Below are positions 26,665-37,650 of a DNA stretch of 64,000 bases, one piece after another. Source of the stretch: Patagioenas fasciata (Eukaryota > Chordata > Aves > Columbiformes > Columbidae). Location of the stretch: assembly GCF_037038585.1 (NCBI RefSeq), contig NC_092521.1, positions 108,082,105-108,146,104 on the forward strand. The letters run 5' to 3'. The first letter of the stretch is position 1; each line of letters begins with the position of its first letter. Both the position numbers and the translations under genes were made by a program. The notes below the pieces were generated by a model. It ran no database searches. It was given only the letters and a program-made list of their open reading frames with translations, and was not told the DNA's origin.

Positions 26665-26672
26665 TTTGGCGC
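26665..26672 (+). promoter_or_regulatory. Consensus E2F site
   Basis: TTTGGCGC matches the E2F consensus TTTSGCGC exactly and lies 10 bp after the last CCAAT box. A second, shorter TTGGCGC lies at 26,857-26,863, inside intron 1. Conservation of this block relative to human EZH2 supports function. Confidence 0.8.
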
Positions 26673-26679
26673 TCGGTCC

Positions 26680-26796
26680 GGGAGGGTGAATCCGGCAGCC
26701 GGAGGCTGAGGGGAGGGAGAGTGAGTGAGCGGCGCGGAGCTGACGGCGGCAGCGGCGGCGACCGGGCGGCAGCGCGAGGCCGGGGCCGGCGGGCGA
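26680..26796 (+). other. EZH2: EZH2 exon 1 (non-coding 5' UTR), approximate
   Basis: EZH2 has a non-coding first exon, and exon 2 here begins 7 nt before the start codon, so an upstream exon is required. I place it just downstream of the E2F site. The donor at 26,796/26,797 (CGA|GTGAGT) is the best fit to the remembered length of human exon 1, and the purine-rich GGC-repeat character also agrees. An earlier donor at 26,720/26,721 (AGA|GTGAGT) is possible. So are the next GTGAGT units at 26,801, 26,805 and 26,809. The 5' end (TSS) is uncertain by tens of bases. Confidence 0.6.
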
Positions 26797-26897
26797 GTGA
26801 GTGAGTGAGTGAGTGAACGAACGAGCGAGCGAGCGACACCTCGCGGGCTTGAGGCGTTGGCGCTGGGAACAGCTATTTATAACCGGCTCTCTTTGTA

Positions 26898-26948
26898 GTG
26901 GGGGGAGGGGAGGAGGGCGCGGAGGGAGAGGATGGGGTGGCAGAGGGG
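26898..26948 (+). other. G-tract cluster, possible G-quadruplex
   Basis: Runs of G of length 6, 4, 3, 3, 4 and 4 lie within about 50 bp on the coding strand, close behind the exon 1 donor. Spacing is compatible with quadruplex formation in DNA or nascent RNA. Folding is inferred, not shown. Confidence 0.55.
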
Positions 26949-29900
26949 CGCCGGCTTCCGAGGAGCAGTCTCTTCCCGTCCCGTTCCCGCGGGCGCAGCG
27001 AGAGGCGCGGGGGGCGCCGGCGGCGAGACGCGCGCTCCCGGCCGGTGACAGCTGGAAGGGAGAGACATGGAGTCTGAAGTGCCCTTTGTCTAAGTTGGCT
27101 CCGTCCAGCCCGGCCGGCGGTTCGTGTTCCGACCCCAGCTCGGCGGAGCGCAGCCCCAGGCAGGAGGCTTAACTCGTCGTTCCCCGCTCCGAGGGTGGGA
27201 GGCGGCGGCGGGAGGGGGGCCAGCGTTGCGAAGGGAGCGGGAGAACGGGAAAGACCCGGCGGTTTCCTTCCCCTCCTCCCCGTTCCTGCTGACTGCATGC
27301 GGTGGCGGCTGTTGCAGGCGCGGTTTGATTGAAGGGGTGGAGGGGAGGCATGTGTGTGCCCAGCGTTCACACGGCAAGTTCTCGGAGTGCCCGGCGGAGG
27401 AGCCAGTGTACCCCGGGTGACCAGCGTGGCACATGGCTCTCCCCCGCTGAGGCGGGCTCCCGGGAGGCTCGGACAGGTCCACCCCGGGCTGAGGCGTGCT
27501 CAGCCCCCCCCGGAAACGGGGCGAGCCGGGCGGGGAGTCTGAGCCTGGCCCGGGCCGCCCACCCGCACCCCGCTACCCTGGAAACCGGTTTTGGGGCTCG
27601 TCGCCTTTCGGGCTCCCGACCTTGGGGAGGGTTCGCGGTTCAGGGAGGGAGTTTGAGAGAAAGAGGATAAATCACTCATGCGGCGACTCCGGCGAACTTT
27701 CTAATCGTTAAGGGCACTGTACAATCCTCATTTACCAGGGCGCTGTAAGAAAGTTCATAGGGAGCTGGAAATTCTGTTTTTTGTATCTAATGTCGCTAAG
27801 CACAGGTATACAGAACGCTCTTTAAAACAAGGGTATCAGAGAAGGTGTGGAGGAGTGTACTGGGCAGAGCTGTCCCTGAGCAACAAATGTATGACTGAAT
27901 AAAGAAATCGGTGTGTTGCGGCATCGTGCGTATGTGTTTGACAGTAACAGGTATTCATAGCGATTCAGAAATTGTTGTTAGCAGACAAAACAAAAGCAGT
28001 CTATACATAGATGCAGCAGGAATGGGATAATAAGCTTGTACATTGCGATACTTATTTCTAACTTACGAAGCACTATCCTTATTTTATTGAGCTAAAGAAA
28101 ACGTGTGTGGTTTTTTTTTTTAATTATGGAGCTGAAAGTTCAGATTTTTGGTCTCTGACAGCTTGTAACAGTTTGAAAAAGGTTGCAGGATTGGTTTGTC
28201 TTTAAGTCTAGCAACTGTAGTTTCAGCTCTTATGAGTTTAGTTCTTACTAATACAGATTTCAGTGAAGAGTTTTACCAGCTTTTTTAGTGTAATCTTTAC
28301 TTCTAAAATGGGTTTTCCTCATAGATAGGTTCATCGTTTTTTAGGGGTTGGCATGTTCAGATTCGTCATGTGACTTACCAATTTAAAAGGTCATTCTTTC
28401 TTTGTCCCCGGTCTATGTCAAATTCAGAGTCTGGGTAATGTTTTTTTGTGGTAACAATAAAGGATCTTCAGAAGGGTGAGTATTACTTATACATAGTGTG
28501 CTATAACTACTCTCACTTTAGATTATTAAAATGTGAATATTTAAGATCTATAGTCTCTTTCAGAGAACATATTTCCAGATCTACAGAGTCTTTCAGAAAG
28601 CATGCTTCCAGTATTTTAGGAGATATGGCTCAAAAGTTTTGTGTGGCATGTGGAATGTTTTTAACTTTGAAAGCTAGTGCTTTCTGAAGTACTGGCTTTA
28701 AGATTGTTACATTTCTGGTTATGGAGTTTCCTTTACAAAAAAATAAAAGGAAAAAAGAGAGGAAAAATAGTTGTGTTTTATTTTTTTCTTCTTCTGTCTA
28801 CCTGAGGAATGAAAGTAACAAAGTTAATCAACCTTGTAGAGAAATCTGTGACAGTAAGATATTCTATGAGATACCAACAGCTATTTTCAGCTTAAAAGAA
28901 TTCAAGATTCTAGTTTAGGAAAAAATGTCGGGGGGAAAAACTTTTTCAGATTTTTTTTTTTTTTAATATGTAGTTTCACCCTTAAAAGAAACAGACATCG
29001 TCAAAAGGTCATAAAATGTCTTTCTCGGTTTAAAATGAACTGAAGTGGCAGTGTGCAAACTTAGACCAGAAACTTGAAATTCAAGCTCAATTTTTTTTTT
29101 CCTTGCTGTATTTTTTCCCTCTCTTGCTAGAATGTCCAGCAAGCAGAAATATGGTGTTTTTATTGAAGATATGTCTTCAAATGGATTTTTTTTTGTTCTG
29201 TGACATTGCAGCATTCATAGGTGAAATGTAAACGTATTTCTGCAGTTCTGCTTACCTGCAAAGAAACTTCAGTTTAGTGAGACGGGAATTTTTGTAGTGT
29301 ATGATTGAATGCACTAACTGTATTATATAAAAAGAGCGCAAGCTGTCTGCTGCTTTCTGTAAAGAGACTTATGTCAGAATAGTGTACATCTGGCATCTAG
29401 CACACCCCAACACTATTACCAGAAAAGATGGTGTACTCTAAAATTCCTCTCAAAATTAGTAAAAAAAAAAAAAGTTATTGTCAACATTCGCAAGAAGATT
29501 CTGCTTCTTTAGCTGCATATATCATGTATACATTTTAATAAGTTCACAGTTATAACGTTAACAATTTTAGATGACAGTACTATGTTCATGTGATTGACTA
29601 GTGAGAGTTAATATTGAAAATGGCTGCACTAATGACAGAAGGCATATTTAATAAATGTTTGCTTTATGTTGCATTTGAGTGGAAGTGCTGTGGGAAATTT
29701 TAGTGTCATCTGGAATCTGGAAGTTCTGCAATTCTACTGTTAATGCATATAGATGCATCTTAGCTAACATGAGGAGAAGTTATCTGTGAAACTTAAGGGG
29801 GAAGAGAGTTTTCTTCAGCAGGGATGCTGAAAATCTCAGGAACAGGAACTGATCTCTGCTAAGCAGGGAAGTTTACTGAATTAAGTAGGTCATCTTTACA

Positions 29901-31923
29901 AAATTACCTATTCAAGCAAAATTCACTTTACTAGATTAAAAACGTGGAGGAAGTGTACTACGTACTGTAAATCTAATTCTTAATGATTTGATGAAGTATT
30001 TGAATAATACATTAGGAAACAAGACTGCTGCTAACAGAAGCTGTAGAACAGTAACAGGAAGTTTACTTTAATGTTAAAGCCGCTACCCACCTTCTGTTCA
30101 TACTATCAGCGAAGTCCATGGATAGCAGTGCCAGGCTCGTGGAAATGGTATCTGATTGAAGACAGCCTCTGTCTGTATCTATAAATTTATAAATGTAGCT
30201 GTACATTTAGTATCTATCTATCTATATGACTTGTACAAGTGTTCTAGAATGGCCAAGTCAATCTTTAAATGGATGAGTTACTTTGGTACTGACAGTTTAT
30301 GTGATAAATTCAGTAAAGTAGCTATGTCTGAGAGGAAGAAATGTGACACAAGGAAAAACCTTGTATAAAATGGATGCAAAAGAGGGAGAGGTGTTTCACA
30401 GGGGAACGATAAAAACATTGATTACAAGTTAGACTGCTTGGGTTTGGTTTTTAGGTCTGAGTATATGCTCAAGAGTTTTGTTGAACTAAGGATTAAAAGG
30501 AAAACAATGTACAGAATTATTAAATAGATATTTTACCTGTTCTCACAGAAATTAAAGACTTTGGGATGACGCTGTGTATGTCTATTTATGGATGGGGTGA
30601 AATTAGAGAGTGAAATTTGTTGAAGGAGAGAATGGGTTCCACTGAGATCCAAGCAAGAAACAGTAAAGTTTTCAAAAACATGTTAGTGACAATGCTGCGT
30701 TCTGTAACTGATAATAGTAGGTATTTTGAATGTTACACACTTTTTCTCATTGTAGTCCTAGATTTCCACTGAGATGTGTCAGACTGTAGTCTTGAGGTCT
30801 GGATCCTCAGTGAAACTGAGAAAACTACCTCCAATGTTATAGTCAGAATATATAAATTAAAAAGATAAAGTAAAACTAGTAAACATGGGTTGAGGCAACT
30901 CTTGAGAAGAAGAGTGCAAAGTAGAAGTATAATTTGCATTTAATACTGAAAAATTAAGCCTCTTTTAAAAATAGTGGAAAAAGAAAGGAATTATTAAATA
31001 TATATGTATGATTTAACCACAGACTTGTAAATTGACTGTCATTTAAAAATTATTGTGAGAGAAAAGGATGTATCTTAACATCCCTGCTGTGTCCAGAAAA
31101 AATTATAACCAAACAACAACTCCCGCTCGCAGATTAATGTGGGTCAGGCCCTTATTTTAGGAATCTTTTGGCTGATGTCTGTATAGAGTATGTTTCAGTA
31201 ATTGTGTCTTTTGCTCAATTTGTCAAAAATGCTGTTGTCTTGGGAAGATTTAAATGCATTCTGTGCTTCCTTTCTAATGGTAAAATCAGTAATGCTTTTA
31301 AGGTGAGAAGGCCATTTGGAAATCTAGACAGATACTGTGCGTATTTGGAACGCTGTGGATAAAAATAATGACATAATGATGTGAGTGGATCAGTGCAGTA
31401 TTGTCATTTGCTTGAAAATGTGATATAGTACTTCTGAAACTTCTAATTTGGATATATACAGTTTCATCAATAAATGAGGTAAAAATGACACCTTACTGTG
31501 TACAAATAAAGACTTCCTTGGTTCTAAATTGCAGAAGAGCTTGAGAATTTGCTTTTAGCTTTATTTTTTATATATACATATGGTGCCTGCTTAAATGATG
31601 TTGTATGTGTAATTAAGCAAGCAAAGTAGTACAAATTGCAGTCTGCATCCTGGGATTTCTAAGATGTGAACTGAAATTAAGTCCTTCAAGGGGGTATGAT
31701 TTCCTTATACTCTTAAATTATTTTTTAATCTAGAACCAGGGCTATTTCCCTTGACAATTTTTGTTGTATCTGACTCCTTCCCATTCTGCCTTTGATGAGA
31801 TTGGTTCAGTTTTTCCTGCCATGCATTCTCTTTTCACAGCCTGTGTGTTTGCTTTAAATCAGATGTAATCTAAAGAAGTAAAGCCTTTCAAGGGAAGGAA
31901 ACTCAAATCTTAACACTCATAGA

Positions 31924-31944
31924 TTTTTTTTTTTTTTTTTTTTT
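31924..31944. repeat. Poly-T run
   Basis: An uninterrupted run of about 21 T in EZH2 intron 1. It could be the tail of an unrecognised minus-strand retroposed copy, but no adjacent element is identifiable. Confidence 0.85.
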
Positions 31945-34900
31945 AATGTGAGCCGGTTTTCTCTTCATGTTCTTTAGCATGAGTAGATTTGACAAGCTTT
32001 ATATTTTTGTGTGTAGTTGTCTGGCTTCATTTTTTACTAGTAAGATAAAAAATTCTAGAGAGAGAATTCAGTTTGCTTCTGTCAGAAATCAGGCAGATGT
32101 GTGTTACAGATGCTTGATTTGCCTGTGAAACTATAACACGGCAAATGGATTAAAGTCATTACGTTATTATTGTCTCTCTTTTAATGATACAATTTATAGC
32201 TGTGGGCAGCATAAACTTAGTCCTTTGCGATAAGTTCTTCCAGCTATATGTCCACCAGTTTGTACCATGTTTCTAGTGAGTATTTATTACTAATGTATGT
32301 AGTGCAAAGTTAGATCCACTGTTTAGCTATTAGAAGAAATTGACATATGTTGTTTTATTCTTAAAACAGTTTAACCATTATTGGTATTCAATCCATCATT
32401 GCTTTGAAACTTGGGAGACATAATTAGGTCCAAATCCTTTGAATATGTAATTCCCTTCCACAGCCTAAGAGAGCTGAGTTTTTCACTGAAGGGTATTGGG
32501 GTTTGGGGGTTTGTTTGCTGTTTCTTTGTTTTGGCTCAGATTTTTTATTCTGTTTTAAGATAAACTGTTCCTCATTCATTTTCTCCATTAAATCAAGCTT
32601 CTGGGAAAGTAATCTCTCTGTTTTTTCCCTTTATAAGCAACACTTAGTCTGATGTGCTGATGGTTTCATCCCCATATACCTTATAGAATAGGGATGCCAT
32701 ACAGTAGACCCAGTTATTTTGAGGGCTTTAACCTGAGAGCTGTGTCAATAACTCTTATCGTTGCTCTCATCATTTGAAGCTCACTTTGGAATTTTTTCAG
32801 ACAATTGGCAAATACCTGTTCAGCTCCAAAATCTGCTAGACTGTTAAACAATAAATTCTTCATACATGAAAGCATAAAGTCCCTCAAAGTTTAGGCCTTT
32901 TGCCTATGCAGGGAAAGAAGTATGGAATAGCTATTGAACTACTCGATCCTTATGTGTCAGGGCTTTTTTTCCAATATGCTTTTGTGTGTGTGGATTGAGC
33001 TGAAGAACCTGTGGCTATTTTAGACTGTTTAGAGTAAAAAAAGGTGTGTCCACAAAACAAGTTCGTGTGAAATAGTCAGTGCACTTCAAATTCACACCCT
33101 AAATTATTTTGCCTGTGGAGACATGCCGTTAGTGTTCCCAGCAAGTGTTACTTTTTCTGCCAGATTTACCCAGGCTATCAAAATGGTAAATTTTAAGAGA
33201 TGGAGGTGTTAGGCAACAGAGGTTATGTGGAATGTGTGTGGGAGTCATCTAACTCCTCTGGGTGTCTGTGAATTAATCAGGAGAAATTCAGAGGTCTGCA
33301 TTTGAACAACACGAAGGTGAAGTTCAAGTTCTATGCATAAAACTTTTACTTTCTCCTGACAAGTAGCCAGGCTTGGTTTTACGTAAGAAATGTGGGATGA
33401 TTTTAGTGGTGAATTGTAAAAAACATGATCAAAGTCAGGCTTGAAATTTTTCTTGCTGTTTGGAGTTTTAAAATGTTTTATTTAGTTTTTGATCCAAATA
33501 GTCTCACTCACACATGCAAATATAGTGTTTATACATGCAGATATCCAAGTAAAAAGTAAAGTGTTGCATTATCTGCTGCACAGTGTTTTGCTGATGTTCC
33601 GCAAATTGAAGTGATTTGAGTTGATTTTCGGTTAGTGCCAGTTTTGGTTTGATCTTTAATATAAAATACTTGGTTATGATTTCCCTATTCTTTTCCCTCT
33701 CTTCCCCAGCCAAGTAGATGAGTATGTGAACTTGTTATTTTTATTTCCAAACCGTTATTTTTCTAAAAGTATCAAATGTTGAAATGTTCTAGAAGAAAGA
33801 GAAAGAACTGGATTTTTGAAGGGAAGAATACTTTTGCAAGTTGCAGGCTTGCATGTACACACTGATTGAAGACTCGAATAAGGATTTATCTTTTAATGAC
33901 TGTCTGAAAACAAATTTTACTACCTTTTTTTTTTGTTCTACTCTTGTTTGTGTAAGGAAATATATTTGAAATCTGATTATTTGTATTGAAATATGATTTT
34001 GTTATTAACAGACATTCTCTACTGAAGAGAATGAAGCTCTGAGAAGTACCCATACCATTATTTCTTGAAGAGTAAATGTTCTAAATGAAAGATTCCTTCT
34101 TTATGGTTGGTAGAAAATCTGAAATAAACTTGTTTTCTAGAACAGTTCTGCTCTTGGATCTTACTCAGGTACTTCATGTTTAATCAATATATAATTAGTG
34201 TTCAAAAACTTTTTTCCTTTTGTTATTTAAATTTTTGAATCACATTGATTAAAATTATTTTAGCTATTAAGAACCACAGACAACTTTGGCTATATTTTCT
34301 GAAATACTTCTGGAAGGTTTGAATTATTTATAAACTCTTGAGTTGCAAAGTTTTTAGCATGCTGGCAGATAGGATAAGAGATCATGAATATCTGGTAGTT
34401 GCTCTGCTTTGGTATTTTTCTAATCCAGAAAAAAAAAAATTCTAATGTAAACCCAGCAAGATGATAAATTAAGATTCCACGTGTTTTTCCAGGAAGAAAA
34501 AGGGAGTGGAGGCACATTTCCTTCTCTTTAATATCCAAGAGCTGCTTGACTTCTCATTCTTCTCTTTACTTCCTTGACTTTCGTAAAGAGGTGGAGTTAC
34601 TAATGTCTGCCTGATCAGTTTATAATAGTGGTAGCAACTCCTGAAAAGAATATTCAAGCAATGTAGTTCTAAACTATTTGTGTGAATTAACTGTTTGGGG
34701 AGAAAGCAAGAAATAAAATATTGTGGGAGGCAATTTTTTTTTTTTTAAATTAGATCAGATGGGGAGCATGTGAGTTCTGTGAGCCCTAGAGTTGACTTGT
34801 TTCCCTCCTGTCTTGTTTGTCAGCAACTGAACTGCTCTCATTAACTATGTGAAGTGAGCATTTGATAAAAGTGTTATGAATTAATGTATTCAGCACATGC

Positions 34901-37389
34901 AGAAATTGATCTGCAGGCTTAGGCATTTAGTACATAGACAGGGAGCTGAAACTTGAATGTCTAAGGCCAAAGTTTAGTGTCTTTAGATGGGGACGGAGTG
35001 GCTGGATGCTCGCTTTTCTTCATTTGAAAGTAGCAAAGATATTTTCAGCCAGAGAACTTCCTCACTTCTGTCAGTGTCTGACTGCAAAAATGCTCATGCT
35101 GTCAGGAGGGAAATCATAGCACAGTTTCAGGAACGTGTGGCAGGTAGAAGTGCTTCTTTTTATAGCAATGCCAGCATAAAGTAGGGGTGATGCTTGAAAG
35201 TCCAATCTGTCTAGTACTCCATGCAGTTTTTGTCTGGTATGTTTGGGCAGTAATGAGAAACTGTGCTTGAAGAGACTAATTTAACAGTTAAAAGCAGCCT
35301 AGAAACAGTAATTCATAAAGGAAGGTAGATGTGCTCAAGGCAAGCAGAAGTCAGGAGTTAAGCATAGGGAGTGAAAACCCTATCCTACCAAATCTGGAAG
35401 TTAGACAGAAGGTTAGAATTCCTAATAGCTAAGATAGGAGCATTCTATAGCAAAATCTAGGGGTACAATGCAGAATTGTAGTAGTCTATGTAATTATGTT
35501 ACATACTGGAGCAGAGAGCAGGTATGGCAGTGAGTCATCTGAATTGTGGTTAGCTGCAATGGCATTACTTGGGCAGGGGTCTGCTGCTGTTGGTACATCA
35601 GTATCTGCAGCCCTAAGTGGTGTTTCTCCCTAGTAATTGTTTTTATTTTTCATGACTTTCCTGTTGTTATTTTTGGGATTTTTTTTTTTTTAATATATAT
35701 AATGTGAATTCACACTGCAGCTTTTCACAATGCCATGACACTTGCAGTCATTCATGAATCTGTTGCAGAAAACATACATAGCTCAGTTATCTGCCATGTC
35801 ACATTTGATTTATGTTTGCCATTTGCATCTAAATTACTGTAGAGGATGTATGCAGAAGGATACAACAGCCTTGTTATCATAGGAGAGCTAAAAATCAGCC
35901 ATTTAGAGGGAATTCTGATTACAGATGCAAGGTATTGCCTATGTTATAATTTAGTAACCACTCCAAATATTTTTAGTTTGGGGAATAATATTGCAAATAA
36001 AAATATAGTCATTACAATTAATAAGTTAATTTGGTAGTAGTGCTACTGCAAATAAATCGTTTAATTGGATTAAGTATGTCATGAAACTGTAGTCTTAGTT
36101 CACTGGTAGCTGTTCATACAGCTGTAAGAGAAAAGGGTGTATACAGTTATTTTGTTTATGATAGACATCTTGATCAAAGTAGTATGTGATGACCAGATGT
36201 GAATTTGCTACAAAATGTTGATTTTTAATTTTTATTATTTTTTTTTAAAGCCTCTTTTGAAATAAGCTGAAATTCTTAGTCAAAAGATACAGAAAAGCAT
36301 CTCAGTAGTCTCAAATATCCTGAAGTCTCAATTGGGAGCTATTAACTTAAGAAGCTGCTGGGATAGTAACAAGGCTGAAGAAAAACATTGTGCTTGGGAA
36401 GAAATAACTGCAGAGGCATGTTATTCGAGTGTCAGGGAAGCAGGTCATAGAATAGTAGTGTATTGTGAACATATGTATTGCTGACTTGCTTATGTGTGTC
36501 TTCTAGAGTGTGTTTAAGTTTACTTAAAAATGAAAAAGATGGAACTGAAGCCTGAAGAAAAACAAAAAAAAAAAACCCAAACCAAACAAAAGAAAACACC
36601 AAACCCCCCAAGCAAACAAACAAAAAACCAAAACACAACCAGCCATTAATGCTGTGGGGTAGAGATCAGGCCCCTGTTTTTCTTTGCACCAAGTGCAAAG
36701 CAAATCTGTAGTCACTTAAACAACAGCAAGTAAAAGGTCTGAGTGACACTTCAAAGGCATGAAGGTTGGGCTATAAGAGAAACAGAACCCCATTAGGATA
36801 AGAAGACAGCTAATTTGAAAAAAAAGCCCTCTTTATTTTAAACGTAATGGTAAGTTTATAGCAAGTATGTAGCATTTTAGTTAGACTACATTTTTAATTA
36901 GTGAAGAACTTCCAGATCTGTCCTTTTTAGTTATGATTTCTAAGAGATAGACATGAAGGTTCCAACTGTACTGCTGAGCAGAGAAAGCCTCTTTCAAATG
37001 AAGGAACTGGATAGTAGTGGGAAGGAGTGCGTGAACTGACTAGTTGATAGAATTATTAGAGTTGCTAAAGGAAGACTGTAAAATAACAAATATTTCTACT
37101 GATTAGAAAAATCAGTGATTACACACCAAACTAAAGCGTTCAGTCTGATTAAACTCTTATCCATTTTAATTCACAAATTATTGTTCACTTAATAGTAGTG
37201 GTGTATTCCAAATTGTACCTGTAGCTGGTTGAGATACCAAGAATTTTAGAATAGAGTGGTGATTGTTTTCATCTTCTGAATTATTAAACTGGAATTTAAA
37301 AGCCAAGCAAACTCCATAGCATCAGCCTTAAAAATAGCATGGTCCTTGGTTTTGGGATGGCTGACCTAGTTCAGAGTTGTATTGACTTG

Positions 37390-37650
37390 TAGAATAGTTT
37401 AGGTTGGCAGGTACATGTAGAAATCATGTGATCCAGTCTCCGGCTCAGGCGAGACCAACACTGAAATTGTCTTTTTTAGACCACTTTAGAACTGCTTTCA
37501 AGATTGGAGATTCTAGCATGTTTCTGCTTGATGCATTCCTATGCACGTTTCTGGTGAATCATTTTTTTTCCCATATTGAAATGAAAACTCTTTCTATGTT
37601 TTGTCTGTTGCCTCTTGCACTTTCATTTAGAATAGATAAATATACCTCAG
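37390..37650 (-). mobile_element. Ancient degenerate CR1 3' fragment, antisense to EZH2
   Basis: Read on the plus strand it follows the standard reverse CR1 3' end at low identity. It begins TAGAATAGTTTAGGTTGGCA, then has a decayed 'ATCATGTGATCCAGTCTC' block. 'CAAGATTGGAGATTCTAG' and 'CTGTTGCCTCTTGCACTTTC' follow in the correct order. Many substitutions and small indels make it clearly older than the other CR1 copies here. Confidence 0.72.

Larger units (their letters stand above)
25840..27660 (+). promoter_or_regulatory. EZH2: EZH2 CpG-island promoter
   Basis: GC content and CpG density rise abruptly at about 25,840 and fall after about 27,660; neighbouring DNA is AT-rich. The core lies at about 26,570-26,690. 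It has CCAAT boxes at 26,577-26,581 (inverted), 26,607-26,611, 26,633-26,637 and 26,651-26,655 (inverted), plus a further one at 26,296-26,300. A consensus E2F site TTTGGCGC lies at 26,665-26,672. Perfect CACGTG E-boxes lie at 26,332-26,337 and 26,528-26,533. The block from the last CCAAT box through the E2F site closely resembles the human EZH2 promoter/5' UTR as I recall it. EZH2 is a known E2F target, which agrees with cell-cycle control. No canonical TATA box sits in the core. Confidence 0.9.

Noticed and set aside
26219..26839. 206-codon minus-strand open frame, and several other frames of 80-165 codons on both strands in the CpG island (25,628-27,670)
   Set aside because: High GC makes stop codons rare. 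The translations are Arg/Pro/Gly/Ala-rich and differ in every frame, with no recognisable domain, and they overlap the EZH2 promoter and exon 1.
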